A stretch of DNA of 64,000 nt. It comes from Actinomadura sp. DC4. GTDB taxonomy: Bacteria; Actinomycetota; Actinomycetes; Streptosporangiales; Streptosporangiaceae. The notes below the pieces were generated by a model. It searched no databases. It had not been told where the DNA came from and was given only the letters and a program-made list of their open reading frames with translations. Below are positions 24,275-32,971 of the stretch, in pieces. The position numbers and the translations under genes are program-made. Positions within the stretch are counted from its first letter, which is position 1. Each line of letters starts with the position of its first letter. Where the stretch lies: positions 62,001-126,000 of the forward strand of contig NZ_JAUEQY010000010.1 of assembly GCF_030406325.1 (NCBI RefSeq), given 5' to 3'.

Positions 24275-25583
24275 GGGGATCCTCGACTCGGTGGGCGGCC
24301 AGTGCCGCGACGATGGCGATGACGGCCGTGCAGACGGCACCCGCGTTCAGGCCGGCCGCGTTGACGAGCGCGCCGGCCAGACCGACGGCCAGTGACGAGC
24401 CGAGGGTGTCGCTGATCTGCAGGGCGGAGGAGTTGGTGCCCTGGGCCGCCCCGGAGGACAGGCGCAGCACCGTCACGCTGAGGGCGGGGTAGGCCAGGCC
24501 GATGCCCGCGCCTGCGGCGATCCAGGCGGGAAGCGTCAGCCAGCCGGAGACGTGGAAGGAGACGGCGACGGCGAGGACGCCGGCGGCGTGCAGGCACGCG
24601 CCCGCCACGGCGAACCGCACGCGCGACCCTCCGGGGAAGCGGCCCTGCCACCACGAGCCCGCGGACCATCCGAGGGCGCCGGCGGTCAGCACGATGCCGG
24701 CGGTGGCCGGGCTGAAGCCGAACCTCGTCGTCAGCGCCAGCGGGATGAACGCCTCGGTGCCGGCCATCGAGCCGAGCAGCAGGCCGCGCATGGCGACGGC
24801 GGTGGGCAGGCCGCGCCGTAGCCGGGCCATGCCGCGCGGCATGAGCGTGCGCACGCCGTAGGCGAGGGCCGCCAGGCCGGCGAGCGCGACCGCCGAGCGG
24901 TGGTCGATGCCCCAGAGCAGGGCCGCGGCCCCGGCCGACAGCGCGACGGCGCCGAGCATCCGCCCGCGCGGCATCGTGCCGCGCGTCCGCAGCCCGCGCA
25001 GGGTGGGGATCAGGGCCAGCGCGGCCGGCACCACCAGCGGCACGATGCCGAGGAACACCCAGCGCCAGCCGAGGTGCTGGGCGACCAGGCCGCCGATCGA
25101 GGGCCCGACCAGGGACGGCACCACCCACGCGCCCGCCATGGCTGCGAAGATCTTCGGCCGTGCCTCCTCCGGATAGACCCGGGCGACGATGACGTACAGC
25201 GGGACCGAGGCCAGGCCCGAGCCGAAGCCCTGGACCGCGCGGCCGCCGACGAACCACACCATCGTCGGCGCGGTGCCCGCGATCAGCAGCCCCGCCACGA
25301 AGACCACGAGTCCGGTGAGCAGCGGCCGGGCGGGCCCCCGCGCGTCCGCCCAGCCGCCGGAGACCACGTTGGCCAGCAGGCCCGCGATGAAGACCGCGCT
25401 GAACGCCCAGGCGTACAGCGGCAGGCCGTTCAGGTCGCGCGCCGCCACCGGCATCGCGGTGCCGACCGCCATCGCCTCGAACGCGAGCAGGACGATGACC
25501 AGCGTGATGCCGATCGTGGCCATGCGGTAGGGCCGGGCGAGCAGCGACGGCGGCCGTACGGCGGGCTCGTCGACGACCGTCAT
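24267..25583 (-). CDS. MFS transporter, probable multidrug/metabolite exporter
   Basis: A 438-residue major facilitator protein with about 12-14 membrane helices. Motif A-like GGWADARGPARPL follows helix 2, and VPLYVIVARVYPEEARPKIFAAMAGAWVVPSLVGPSIGG resembles motif C of the drug:proton antiporter groups. Start at 25583 is supported by the ATGA overlap with the SDR gene; the frame runs upstream but only inside that gene. Its own 3' end overlaps queA. SDR-MFS-queA therefore looks like one operon. The substrate is unknown. Confidence 0.82.
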   Translation of the reverse strand: MTVVDEPAVRPPSLLARPYRMATIGITLVIVLLAFEAMAVGTAMPVAARDLNGLPLYAWAFSAVFIAGLLANVVSGGWADARGPARPLLTGLVVFVAGLLIAGTAPTMVWFVGGRAVQGFGSGLASVPLYVIVARVYPEEARPKIFAAMAGAWVVPSLVGPSIGGLVAQHLGWRWVFLGIVPLVVPAALALIPTLRGLRTRGTMPRGRMLGAVALSAGAAALLWGIDHRSAVALAGLAALAYGVRTLMPRGMARLRRGLPTAVAMRGLLLGSMAGTEAFIPLALTTRFGFSPATAGIVLTAGALGWSAGSWWQGRFPGGSRVRFAVAGACLHAAGVLAVAVSFHVSGWLTLPAWIAAGAGIGLAYPALSVTVLRLSSGAAQGTNSSALQISDTLGSSLAVGLAGALVNAAGLNAGAVCTAVIAIVAALAAHRVEDPHA

Positions 25584-26236
25584 CGCGCCAGGCCGGAGGC
25601 GGTGTACCGCCCGCTGGGGAGACGCTCGCCGATCAGCCGCAGCAGCGCGGGCACCGCGACGTCCTCCGGGCGCGGCGCCGCCTCGGCGTCCTCCCCGGCC
25701 GCCGCGAGCATCTCCGTCCGCATCTCGCCGGGGTCGACCCACCAGACGGAGACCCGCGGCTCCTCGGCGGCCAGCACATTCGAGAGCTGCTCCAGGGCGG
25801 CCTTGGTCGCGCCGTACCCGCCCCAGCCCTCGTACGGCTCCCGCGCGGCGTCGGAGCTGACGTTGACGATCGCGCCCCGGCGCTCGCGCAGGGACGGCAA
25901 CACGCCCTGGATCAGCGCGAGCGGCCCGAGCGTGTTGACGGCGAACGCCCGCTCCAGCGCGTCCAGCGGGTGATCGGACAGCGCGGGCAGCGGCGTGACG
26001 CCGAACGTGCTCGCGTTGTTGACGAGCAGGTCGAGACCGTCCGCCGCGGCGGCCAGCGCGGCACGGTGCGCGGGGTCGGCGACGTCGCCGGCGATGACCG
26101 TGCTCCCGGCCGGCGCCGCCTTCTCCAGCGCGGCCCCGTCGCGTGCGTCGAGGACGAGCTCCCAGCCGTCGCGGGCGAGCGCCCCCGCCAGGGCGAGGCC
26201 GAGACCGCGGGACGCTCCGGTGATCAGTGCCTTCAT
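25580..26236 (-). CDS. Short-chain dehydrogenase/reductase
   Basis: A 218-residue SDR with TGASRGLGLAL (residues 7-17, NAD(P) binding), NNAS (about 93), a catalytic Ser in NVSSDAA, and YGATKAAL (Tyr-x3-Lys, about 142-149). It is an oxidoreductase of unknown substrate. First gene of a tightly overlapping run with the MFS transporter. It is divergent from the GAF-kinase gene; a 30-base inverted repeat lies between them. Confidence 0.85.
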   Translation of the reverse strand: MKALITGASRGLGLALAGALARDGWELVLDARDGAALEKAAPAGSTVIAGDVADPAHRAALAAAADGLDLLVNNASTFGVTPLPALSDHPLDALERAFAVNTLGPLALIQGVLPSLRERRGAIVNVSSDAAREPYEGWGGYGATKAALEQLSNVLAAEEPRVSVWWVDPGEMRTEMLAAAGEDAEAAPRPEDVAVPALLRLIGERLPSGRYTASGLAR

Positions 26237-26295
26237 GCCTCAGACGCTAGAAGGCGAGGTGCGGGGAGGCATCGGCCGTCGGGACGGTCCGGCCA

Positions 26296-26325
26296 TCGGC
26301 GATAAGGCCTAGGACTCATCGCCGA
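26296..26325. promoter_or_regulatory. Inverted repeat between divergent SDR and sensor-kinase genes
   Basis: Perfect 8-base arms TCGGCGAT (26296-26303) and ATCGCCGA (26318-26325) with a 14-base spacer, 36 bases before the kinase start. Could be an operator for the regulator encoded downstream. Confidence 0.4.
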
Positions 26326-26360
26326 GGCGGGGCCGCTGGGCGCGGGAGTACGGTCGGGGC

Positions 26361-27461
26361 GTGGAAGCCGACCGGGACGCCGCCCTGCACGCGGTCAGCG
26401 CGGCAGTGCTCGCCGTCACGCGGCACCTGTCCGTGCACGAGGTGTTCCAGGTGATCGTACGGGCCGCGGCGCAGCTTCTCGACGCCCGTTATGCCGCGCT
26501 CGGCGTGCCGGACGACGAGGGGTCGTTCGCGGAGTTCGTCGTCGAGGGCGTCAGCGACGAGGAGTGGGAGGCGATCGGGCCGCTGCCGCGCCAGCACGGG
26601 CTGCTCGCCGTGATGCTCCGCGAGGACAAGGTCCAGCGGCTCGCCGACGTACGCCGGGCGCCGGCGTTCGAGGGGTGGCCGTCGGCCCATCCGGTGCTGC
26701 GCGACTTTCTCGGGGTGCCGATCCGCGACGGCGACGAGACGCTCGGCATCATCTTCCTGGCCAACAGACGCACGCCCGGCGGCTTCACCGCCGACGACGA
26801 GGAGCGCCTGATCCTGTTCGCCGCGCACGCGGCCATCGCGCTGACCAACGCGCGGCTGTACGAGCGCAACCGCGAGCTGACCGTGATCGAGGAGCGCGCC
26901 CGGCTGGCGCGCGAGCTGCATGACGCGGTCGCCCAGAAGCTGTTCTCGCTGCGGCTGACGGCCGCGGCCGCGCTGTCCGCCCCGGACCCGGCGCCCGAGC
27001 TCGAACGCGTGCAGACGCTCGCCAAGGAGGCCCTCGCCGAGCTGCGTGAGGTCATCTTCGAGCTGCGCCCCGCCGAACTCGCCGGCGACGGGCTGGCCGA
27101 GTCGCTGCGCAAGCACGTGAGAGTCCTGGACCGCGTCTGGGGGGCGGGGCGCCGTACGGCCGTGCGGTTCGAGGGCGAGGAGGTGCCGCTGCCGCCGGAG
27201 ACGGAGGCCGTGGTGTTCCGCATCGCCCAGGAGGCGCTCTACAACGCGCTCCGGCACGGCCGCCCGCGTGAGGTGGCGGTGCGCCTGACGCCCGGCGTGC
27301 TGGAGATCCACGACGACGGCGTCGGCTTCGACACCGCCAACGACGCACGCGACGGGCTGGGCCTGGCGTCCATGCGCGAGCGGGCGGCCTCGGTCGGCGG
27401 CACGCTGACCATCGAGTCGTCCGGCTCCGGCACCGTCGTACGCCTGGAGGTGCCGGAATGA
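26361..27461 (+). CDS. GAF-domain sensor histidine kinase (NarL-type, HisKA_3)
   Basis: A 366-residue soluble kinase: GAF domain (about 20-168), HisKA_3 dimerisation helix with phospho-acceptor His187 in ARLARELHDAVAQKLF, and HATPase_c with NALRHGRPREV and DDGVGF ... GLGLASMRERA. There is no membrane helix, so it senses a cytoplasmic ligand. The layout is like one half of mycobacterial DevS, but no heme-binding His can be assigned. Starts at a GTG; overlaps its regulator by four bases. Confidence 0.9.
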   Translation: MEADRDAALHAVSAAVLAVTRHLSVHEVFQVIVRAAAQLLDARYAALGVPDDEGSFAEFVVEGVSDEEWEAIGPLPRQHGLLAVMLREDKVQRLADVRRAPAFEGWPSAHPVLRDFLGVPIRDGDETLGIIFLANRRTPGGFTADDEERLILFAAHAAIALTNARLYERNRELTVIEERARLARELHDAVAQKLFSLRLTAAAALSAPDPAPELERVQTLAKEALAELREVIFELRPAELAGDGLAESLRKHVRVLDRVWGAGRRTAVRFEGEEVPLPPETEAVVFRIAQEALYNALRHGRPREVAVRLTPGVLEIHDDGVGFDTANDARDGLGLASMRERAASVGGTLTIESSGSGTVVRLEVPE

Positions 27462-28084
27462 TCCGTGTGCTGATCGCCGACGACCATCCCGTCGTACGCC
27501 AGGGGCTGCGGACGTTCCTCGGTGTGCAGGCCGACATCGAGGTCGTCGGGGAGGCCGCCGACGGCGCGGAGGTGGTCGCGCGGGCGGAGGCGCTCACGCC
27601 GGACGTCATCCTGCTCGACCTGAAGATGCCGGATGTGGACGGGCTGACCGCGCTGCGCGAACTCCGCGAGCGCGGCGTGCCCGCGCGTGTGCTCGTTCTC
27701 ACAAGCGTCGGTGAGCGCGCGCGGGTGCTGCCGGTCGTACGGGCGGGCGCGGCGGGCTACCTCTACAAGGACGTCGACCCGCACGCTCTGGTGCAGGCGA
27801 TCCGCGCGGTGCACGACGGGCACGTGTTGTTCGCCCCCGAGGCGGCGGACGCGATGCTGGCCGCTGACCAGGGCGGGAAGGGTACGACGCCGCTCACCGA
27901 GCGCGAGGGGGAGGTCTTGGTACAGATCGCCCAAGGCCGCTCGAACCGCGAGATCGCGCGGGCGCTCGTCGTGTCGGAGAAGACCGTCAAGACGCACGTC
28001 TCGAACATCCTGATGAAGCTCGGGCTACAGGATCGGACCCAGGCGGCGCTGTACGCAGTGCGCCACGGACTGGCAGAACGATGA
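27458..28084 (+). CDS. NarL/FixJ-type response regulator
   Basis: A 208-residue regulator: receiver domain with IADDHPVVRQGL, phospho-acceptor Asp54 (ILLDLKMPDVDG) and VLVLTSVGE/YLYKDVD switch residues; LuxR helix-turn-helix at about 143-200 (LTEREGEVLVQIAQGRSNREIA, then VKTHVSNILMKLGL). It is coupled to the GAF kinase by an ATGA overlap and will be its partner. Targets are unknown; the inverted repeat at 26296-26325 is a candidate. Confidence 0.92.
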   Translation: MIRVLIADDHPVVRQGLRTFLGVQADIEVVGEAADGAEVVARAEALTPDVILLDLKMPDVDGLTALRELRERGVPARVLVLTSVGERARVLPVVRAGAAGYLYKDVDPHALVQAIRAVHDGHVLFAPEAADAMLAADQGGKGTTPLTEREGEVLVQIAQGRSNREIARALVVSEKTVKTHVSNILMKLGLQDRTQAALYAVRHGLAER

Positions 28085-28202
28085 CTCCGCGAGAAATCGA
28101 CCCTGTGATCCATGAGGCGTAAGTCGCGCCGGTCGAATATGTTGATGAAGCTCAGCAGTCGGCTGAGTGAACCGCACCGCCGAGGACGACATCGGAACAC
28201 AT

Positions 28203-28952
28203 ATGAGAGTTGCCATTCGCTACGCCGCGGGCTCGGATGTCGGACGTGCCCGCGAGAACAACGAGGACTCGGCGTATGCGGGCCCATGGCTGCTCGCGGT
28301 CGCCGACGGCATGGGCGGTCACGTGGGCGGCGAGATCGCCAGTTCCCTCGCCATCCAGGCCCTTTCCGCCATCGACCATGAGGTCCCACAGGCCAAGCTG
28401 GTCGAGGTGGTCGAACGCGCCGTGCTCGCGGCCAACCAGGCGATCGCCCGCAAGGTCGAGGACGAACCCGCGCTCCAGTCGATGGGCACGACGTGTACGG
28501 CGATGCTCTGGTCGGGCACCCACACGGCGCTCGCCCACATCGGTGACTCGCGTGCCTACATGCTGCGCGAGGGGATCCTCTACCAGATCACCGAGGATCA
28601 CACGCTGGAGAAGATGCTCACCGGCGAGGACGGCGCGGCCCCCCACCTGGCCAACCGTCTGGTCCGCGTGCTCGACGGCAGACCGGAGCGCAAGCCGGAC
28701 CTGTCGTTGCGCGAGGCGCTGCCCGGCGACCGTTACCTCCTGTGCTCTGACGGGTTGAGCGGTCCGGTCGACGCCGAGACGATGCACCAGGTGCTGACCA
28801 CCGAGTCCGACCCCGCCGCCGCCGTGGGTGAGCTCATCACCGCGGCCAACCAGGGGGGCGGGCCGGACAACATCACGGTGATCGTCGTGGACGTCGTCGC
28901 GGAGGGCGCCGAGGCCGCCGCCCCGATGGTCGTCGGCGCGGCGGAGGACTGA
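28203..28952 (+). CDS. PP2C-type Ser/Thr protein phosphatase
   Basis: A 249-residue metal-dependent phosphatase of the PstP/Stp type: SDVGRARENNEDSAY (metal-binding Asp at the end), LLAVADGMGGHVGGEIAS, HIGDSRAYMLREG, CSDGLSGPV and GGPDNITVIVVD. These are all the core motifs. It lacks the membrane helix of mycobacterial PstP, so it is a soluble cytoplasmic enzyme reversing Ser/Thr kinase signalling; no kinase gene is adjacent. ATG 28203 is preferred over GTG 28167 because the conserved domain starts here, although neither has a strong ribosome site. Confidence 0.9.
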   Translation: MRVAIRYAAGSDVGRARENNEDSAYAGPWLLAVADGMGGHVGGEIASSLAIQALSAIDHEVPQAKLVEVVERAVLAANQAIARKVEDEPALQSMGTTCTAMLWSGTHTALAHIGDSRAYMLREGILYQITEDHTLEKMLTGEDGAAPHLANRLVRVLDGRPERKPDLSLREALPGDRYLLCSDGLSGPVDAETMHQVLTTESDPAAAVGELITAANQGGGPDNITVIVVDVVAEGAEAAAPMVVGAAED

Positions 28953-28976
28953 GCGCCTCCCCGCCCGGATGCTGAA

Positions 28977-29001
28977 CGCACGGCGTGCTCCGCGCCGTGC
29001 G
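28977..29001 (+). terminator. Terminator-like hairpin after the PP2C gene
   Basis: Perfect 9-base arms (28977-28985 and 28993-29001) with a 7-base loop, 24 bases after the stop. No T-run follows, which is common in actinomycetes. Confidence 0.6.
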
Positions 29002-29073
29002 ATTAGCCGTTGGAGCCGGTCCGCGCAAGGTCTCTGACGGGTTACGTTCTCAAATCTGGTCGGTCTTTTACTT

Positions 29074-29106
29074 GACCCGTACCCGGTTTATTGCGATATA
29101 CGGGTC
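29074..29106 (+). promoter_or_regulatory. Inverted repeat overlapping a candidate promoter
   Basis: Arms GACCCGTA (29074-29081) and TACGGGTC (29099-29106) are perfect, with a 17-base AT-rich spacer. The left arm overlaps a TTGACC -35-like box at 29073-29078, and AT-rich GATATA follows. It lies about 40 bases before the DUF2752 gene and could be its operator. Confidence 0.45.
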
Positions 29107-29145
29107 CACAAGCGGATAAGAGCACCAACGGGGAGGACAAAGGTT

Positions 29146-29595
29146 TTGGACGTGGCACGGGGGCCTGAGGTCGCGTCACGAGCCCGAGGACGGCCGGCCG
29201 GCGTAGTCGACGGCCTGATCGCCGCGTCGGCCGACGGCGTGCGCGGTATGGCTCTGCGCGTGGGCGCGATGGCGACCGCGGCGGTGCTGGTGTCCACGGT
29301 GCACCGGATCCACGATCCTGGCACGCTGTGCCCTCTGCGGGCACTCACCGGAATCCCCTGTCCTCTCTGTGGCGGTACCACCGTCTTCATCGAGCTGGGC
29401 GCGGCTCACCCCGTCGCCGCCCTTCTCGCGAGCCCGGCCGTCGTCTTCGGGGCGATCGGCCTGGCCACGGCCCCTCTCGGATCGGGGCGGCGATGGTGGG
29501 CGCTCGATTCGCGTATCCGTGCTTGGATCATCGGAGTGGCTCTGGGGCTGTCTTGGGTCTGGCAACTCGCCCGCTTCGGGTTTCTGCCCCTCTAG
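29146..29595 (+). CDS. DUF2752 membrane protein
   Basis: A 149-residue protein with three hydrophobic segments and the DUF2752 signature CPLRALTGIPCPLCGGTT (about residues 65-82), in which paired Cys lie just before a membrane helix. The biochemical role is unknown. Start is either TTG 29146 (GGAGG 9 bases upstream) or GTG 29152 (AAAGG 8 bases upstream). It is followed within 70 bases by the RDD protein gene on the same strand, and DUF2752 and RDD proteins with repeat-rich tails are often neighbours in actinomycetes. Confidence 0.8.
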   Translation: MDVARGPEVASRARGRPAGVVDGLIAASADGVRGMALRVGAMATAAVLVSTVHRIHDPGTLCPLRALTGIPCPLCGGTTVFIELGAAHPVAALLASPAVVFGAIGLATAPLGSGRRWWALDSRIRAWIIGVALGLSWVWQLARFGFLPL

Positions 29596-29664
29596 TCAGC
29601 ACTCATCACGGCGACCGCCGAGCCAGGTTTGGCGGACGGGCGTAATCAACAAAGGAGAAAGAGC

Positions 29665-30480
29665 GTGAGCACCCCCTACGACCCGTACGGCCAGGGTCAG
29701 CAGCAGCCCGGCTACGGCCAGGGCCAGCAGCAGCCCGGTTACGGTCAGGGTCAGCAGCAGCCTGGCTACGGGCAACAGCAGCCGGGTTACGGCCAGGGCC
29801 AGCAGCAGCCTGGCTACGGGCAGGGTCAGCCTGGCTATGGACAGCAGCAGCCGGGTTACGGCCAGGGTCAGCAGCAGCCGGGGTACGGCCAGCCCGGTTA
29901 CGAACAGCAGCAGGGCTATGGCCAGGGTCAGCAGCAGCCGGGGTACGGCCAGCCCGGTTACGAACAGCAGCAGGGCTATGGCCAGCAGCAGGGCTACGGC
30001 CAGCAGGGATACGGCCAGCAGCCGGGCTACGGTCAGCCGGGGTACGGCCAGCAGGGTTATGGTTCCGGCTACGGCCAGGCCCAGTACGCCGGCTGGGGCT
30101 CACGCCTCGGCGCGCGTATCGTCGACGGCCTGATCGTCGGTATCCCGGCCGGTATCATCATCGCCATCATCGGCGCGGTCGTGAAGAGCGTCGCCGTCAG
30201 CTACCTCTTCGAGCTGATCTTCCTCTTCATCATCGCGTTCGCCCTCAGCTTCCAGGAAGCCAACACCGGTCAGACGATCGGCAAGCGTCTTCTCGGCATC
30301 AAGGTCGTCAGCGAGGCGACCGGCCAGCCTCTCGGCGCCGGTGCCGCGTTCGGCCGGCAGCTCTGCCACTCCACGATCGACGGCTGGGTCTGCCTGCTCG
30401 GGTTCCTCTGGCCGCTGTGGGACGACAAGAGCCAGACCTTCGGCGACAAGATCACGAAGGCCATCGTCGTCACGGCGTGA
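29665..30480 (+). CDS. RDD-family membrane protein with PGYGQ-repeat N-terminus
   Basis: A 271-residue protein. Residues 1-145 are a low-complexity tail of repeated QQPGYGQ-type units; from about residue 148 an RDD domain follows ([17 protein letters not shown]) with two to three membrane helices ([30 protein letters not shown]), then [14 protein letters not shown], the family signature. GTG at 29665 follows AAAGGAG. The Tyr/Gln/Gly-rich cytoplasmic tail looks prone to self-association, but no function is known. Ends in a strong terminator. Confidence 0.82.
   Translation: MSTPYDPYGQGQQQPGYGQGQQQPGYGQGQQQPGYGQQQPGYGQGQQQPGYGQGQPGYGQQQPGYGQGQQQPGYGQPGYEQQQGYGQGQQQPGYGQPGYEQQQGYGQQQGYGQQGYGQQPGYGQPGYGQQGYGSGYGQAQYAGWGSRLGARIVDGLIVGIPAGIIIAIIGAVVKSVAVSYLFELIFLFIIAFALSFQEANTGQTIGKRLLGIKVVSEATGQPLGAGAAFGRQLCHSTIDGWVCLLGFLWPLWDDKSQTFGDKITKAIVVTA
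29680..30090 (+). repeat. In-frame PGYGQ-coding repeats
   Basis: Mixed 15-30 base units encode [17 protein letters not shown] and [12 protein letters not shown] 60-base unit is tandemly duplicated: 29861-29925 is identical to 29921-29985, so at least part is a recent expansion. Confidence 0.85.
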
Positions 30481-30497
30481 GCATCGGACTCCTGTGG

Positions 30498-30531
30498 CGG
30501 GGCGTATTCCTTCGGGAATGCGCCCCGTTTT
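30498..30531 (+). terminator. Intrinsic terminator of the RDD gene
   Basis: A 13-base stem (30498-30510 with 30515-30527, one G-T pair), a TTCG tetraloop and a TTTT tail. The best textbook terminator in the window. Confidence 0.92.
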
Positions 30532-30549
30532 CGGTCCGGTAAGACACCC

Positions 30550-31323
30550 TCAACGGACCGCGTCCAGGACGCTGTTGCAGGCCGCGACCCGCGCCCGGCG
30601 TACGGCGTGGTCCAGGTCGCGCAGGGCCTCGGCGCGGCGGCTGACCTGGGCGGCGGACAGGGCCGCGCCCTCGGTGCCGCGGGCCAGGTCCACGACGACG
30701 GCCAGCCGGCCGGCCAGCGCCGCCACGCGGTGGGCGCGAGCCGGATAGCCGGGGGCCAGACCGCCCATCTGCTCATGGTGGTGCGACTCGCGCAGCGCGC
30801 CGAGCGCCTCGGCGATCTCCGGCCGCCATTCCATGGTGCCGTCGACGGACATGAGCGACTCGGTCGCGTCCCGTACGGCGAGGGTCAGCCGGTGGTCGGC
30901 CTCGGGCAGCAGCGGGGCGTCCGCGACGGCCGACGGCGTCTCGTGCACCGTCCAGCGCGTGCCGACGTAGGACGATCCGCGCCGGTCCTCGGCCGGGATC
31001 AGCCCGAACGTCTGGGCGCCGACGGAGGCGAGGACGGCCTCTTCGGCCTCGATGGCCGCCGTGTTGAACGCCGGCGGCCCGGTCAGCCCGAGCGGATCTC
31101 CGGGCGCGGGCAGCGCCAGCCGCAGCGCGGACAGGCCGGCCACCCGGAGCGTCGCGAGACCGCCGCGCAACGGCATCTCACCGCGTGCCTCCGGGATGCC
31201 GGCCGCGACGTGAGGGCCGCCCTGGCGTTCGACGGCGTCGACGGCCTCATCGAGCCCGACGTGACCGGTCAGCCATGCGTTGCCCCAGGCGACGAGGGCG
31301 GCCGAGGGGTGATGGACACGCAT
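30550..31323 (-). CDS. Conserved hypothetical protein divergent from ABC ATPase
   Basis: A 257-residue soluble protein, MRVHHPSAALVAWGNAWLTG at the start and a helical, Ala/Leu/Arg-rich C-terminal half (HHEQMGGLAP, AHRVAALAGRLAVVVDLA). I recall similar uncharacterised actinomycete proteins beside this type of ABC gene but know no function. ATG 31323 is preferred over 31335; the frame continues upstream to 32370, but only as the antisense of the ABC gene. A promoter for both genes should lie in 31324-31428. It is convergent with the RDD gene. Confidence 0.65.
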   Translation of the reverse strand: MRVHHPSAALVAWGNAWLTGHVGLDEAVDAVERQGGPHVAAGIPEARGEMPLRGGLATLRVAGLSALRLALPAPGDPLGLTGPPAFNTAAIEAEEAVLASVGAQTFGLIPAEDRRGSSYVGTRWTVHETPSAVADAPLLPEADHRLTLAVRDATESLMSVDGTMEWRPEIAEALGALRESHHHEQMGGLAPGYPARAHRVAALAGRLAVVVDLARGTEGAALSAAQVSRRAEALRDLDHAVRRARVAACNSVLDAVR

Positions 31324-31428
31324 GCCGACAACCATAAGGCGTCCGAATGCCGTAGGTTCGTGCCGGAGACCCGGTGCGAGCCCGGCGGCCCTGTCGCCTG
31401 CGGCTACGCGCGAAACCGAAGGGATGCG

Positions 31429-32220
31429 ATGGCCGGCGAGGTACTCAGGCTCAAGGGCGTCGAGATCCGGCGCGAGGGTGCGACGCTGCTGCGCAACATC
31501 GATTGGGCCGTGCAAGAGGACGAACGATGGGTGATCATCGGTCCGAACGGCGCCGGAAAGACGACGTTGCTGCAGGTGGCGGGCGCGATGCTGTACCCCA
31601 GCGAGGGCACGGCCGAGATCCTGGGCGAACAACTGGGTAAGGCCGACGTCTTCGAGCTGCGGCCCCGCATCGGGCTGTCCAGCTCGGCGATCGCCGACAA
31701 GGTGCCGGCCGAGGAGAAGGTCATCGACCTGGTCCTCACGGCGTCCTATGCGATCATCGGCCGCTGGAAAGAAGAATATGACTCCACGGATGTGACCCGC
31801 GCCGTCGAACTCCTCGACGCGCTCGGCTGCGCGCACCTGATCCGCCGCCGCTTCTCGACCCTTTCGGAGGGTGAGCGCAAGCGCGTGTCGATCGCCCGCG
31901 CCCTCATGCCCGACCCGGAGCTGCTCCTGCTGGACGAGCCCGCCGCCGGCCTCGACCTCGGCGGCCGTGAGGACCTCGTGGCGCGGCTGACGAGCCTGGC
32001 CGTCGACCGGCTGGCGCCGACGATGGCGCTCGTCACGCACCACGTCGAAGAGGTGCCGGAGGGCTTCACCCACGCGATGCTGCTGCGCCGCGGCTCGGTC
32101 GTCGCCACCGGCAAGGTCGATGAGGTCTTCACCGACGAGCACCTGTCCAAGTGCTTCGGCCTCCCCCTGCGGATCGAGCGCCAGGAGGGACGCTGGCACG
32201 CGCGTGCCGTGACCACGTGA
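31429..32220 (+). CDS. ABC transporter ATP-binding protein
   Basis: A 263-residue ATPase: Walker A IIGPNGAGKTTLL (about 37-49), signature LSEGERKRVSIARAL (Glu in place of the usual Gly in LSGGQ), Walker B LLLLDEPAAGLD, and the switch His in VTHHVEEVPEGF. This resembles ModF/YbbL-like ATPases without a fused membrane part. No classical permease is adjacent: the next gene, four bases on, is a TauE/SafE protein. Whether the two work together is not known. ATG 31429 follows GAAGGG by 6 bases; the long upstream frame is antisense to the divergent gene. Confidence 0.88.
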   Translation: MAGEVLRLKGVEIRREGATLLRNIDWAVQEDERWVIIGPNGAGKTTLLQVAGAMLYPSEGTAEILGEQLGKADVFELRPRIGLSSSAIADKVPAEEKVIDLVLTASYAIIGRWKEEYDSTDVTRAVELLDALGCAHLIRRRFSTLSEGERKRVSIARALMPDPELLLLDEPAAGLDLGGREDLVARLTSLAVDRLAPTMALVTHHVEEVPEGFTHAMLLRRGSVVATGKVDEVFTDEHLSKCFGLPLRIERQEGRWHARAVTT

Positions 32221-32224
32221 CCCG

Positions 32225-32971
32225 ATGACCCCGCTCCACGCCCTGACGATCTTCGCGACCGGGCTCGCGGCCGGATGCATCAACGTCATCGTCGGCTCCG
32301 GATCGCTGATCACCTTCCCGGTCCTCATCGCGCTCGGGTACCCGCCGGTCGTGGCGAACGTCTCCAACACCGTCGGCCTCGTACCGGGGGCCGCCTCCGG
32401 GGCGTACGGTTACCGGCGCGAGCTGATCGGCCAGCACACCCGGCTGCTGTCGCTGGGCTCCGCCTCGGTGATCGGCGCGATCATCGGCGGCCTGCTGCTC
32501 CTCGTCCTGCCCGAGGAGACCTTCGAGATCGTCGTACCGGCGCTGATCGCGATCGCGTGCGTGCTCGTGGTCATCCAGCCCCGGCTGAGCGCGTGGCTCG
32601 GCGGCCGCACGCGGCGCCCGCACGGCGGGCCCTGGCTGTGGATCGGCGTGCTCGCCACCGGGGTGTACGGCGGCTACTTCGGCGCCGCGCAGGGCTTCAT
32701 CCTGATGGCCCTGATGGCGATCTTCCTGGATGAGGACCTGCAGCGCGTCAACGCCGTCAAGAACGTCCTGGCGGGCGTCGTGAACGGCTCGGCGGCGGTG
32801 CTGTTCATCTTCGTGGCCCACGTCGACTGGGCCATCGTCGCGTGCATCGCGGCGGGTTCGGTGCTCGGCGGCCTCGCCGGCGCCTCGATCGGCCGCCGCC
32901 TGCCGGCGACGGCGCTGCGCGTGCTCATCGTGATCGTCGGCGTGACCGCGATCGTCAAGCTCCTGGCCTAG
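32225..32971 (+). CDS. TauE/SafE-family membrane permease
   Basis: A 248-residue protein with about eight membrane helices. GLAAGCINVIVGSGSLITFPVL (about 13-34) is the TauE/SafE repeat signature; the second half-repeat contains GVYGGYFGAAQGFILMALM (about 143-161). Members export sulfite, sulfoacetate or other small organosulfur anions. It starts four bases after the ABC ATPase stop, so it is co-transcribed. Its stop overlaps the XRE regulator gene end by four bases (convergent). Confidence 0.88.
   Translation: MTPLHALTIFATGLAAGCINVIVGSGSLITFPVLIALGYPPVVANVSNTVGLVPGAASGAYGYRRELIGQHTRLLSLGSASVIGAIIGGLLLLVLPEETFEIVVPALIAIACVLVVIQPRLSAWLGGRTRRPHGGPWLWIGVLATGVYGGYFGAAQGFILMALMAIFLDEDLQRVNAVKNVLAGVVNGSAAVLFIFVAHVDWAIVACIAAGSVLGGLAGASIGRRLPATALRVLIVIVGVTAIVKLLA

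Noticed and set aside
28081-28122. A 13-codon ORF overlapping the response regulator stop
   Set aside because: Too short, no ribosome site of its own, no conservation can be judged.
30607-31428. N-terminal extension of the ABC ATPase gene
   Set aside because: The upstream frame is antisense to a better minus-strand gene; the ATPase domain starts at 31429 with a good ribosome site.
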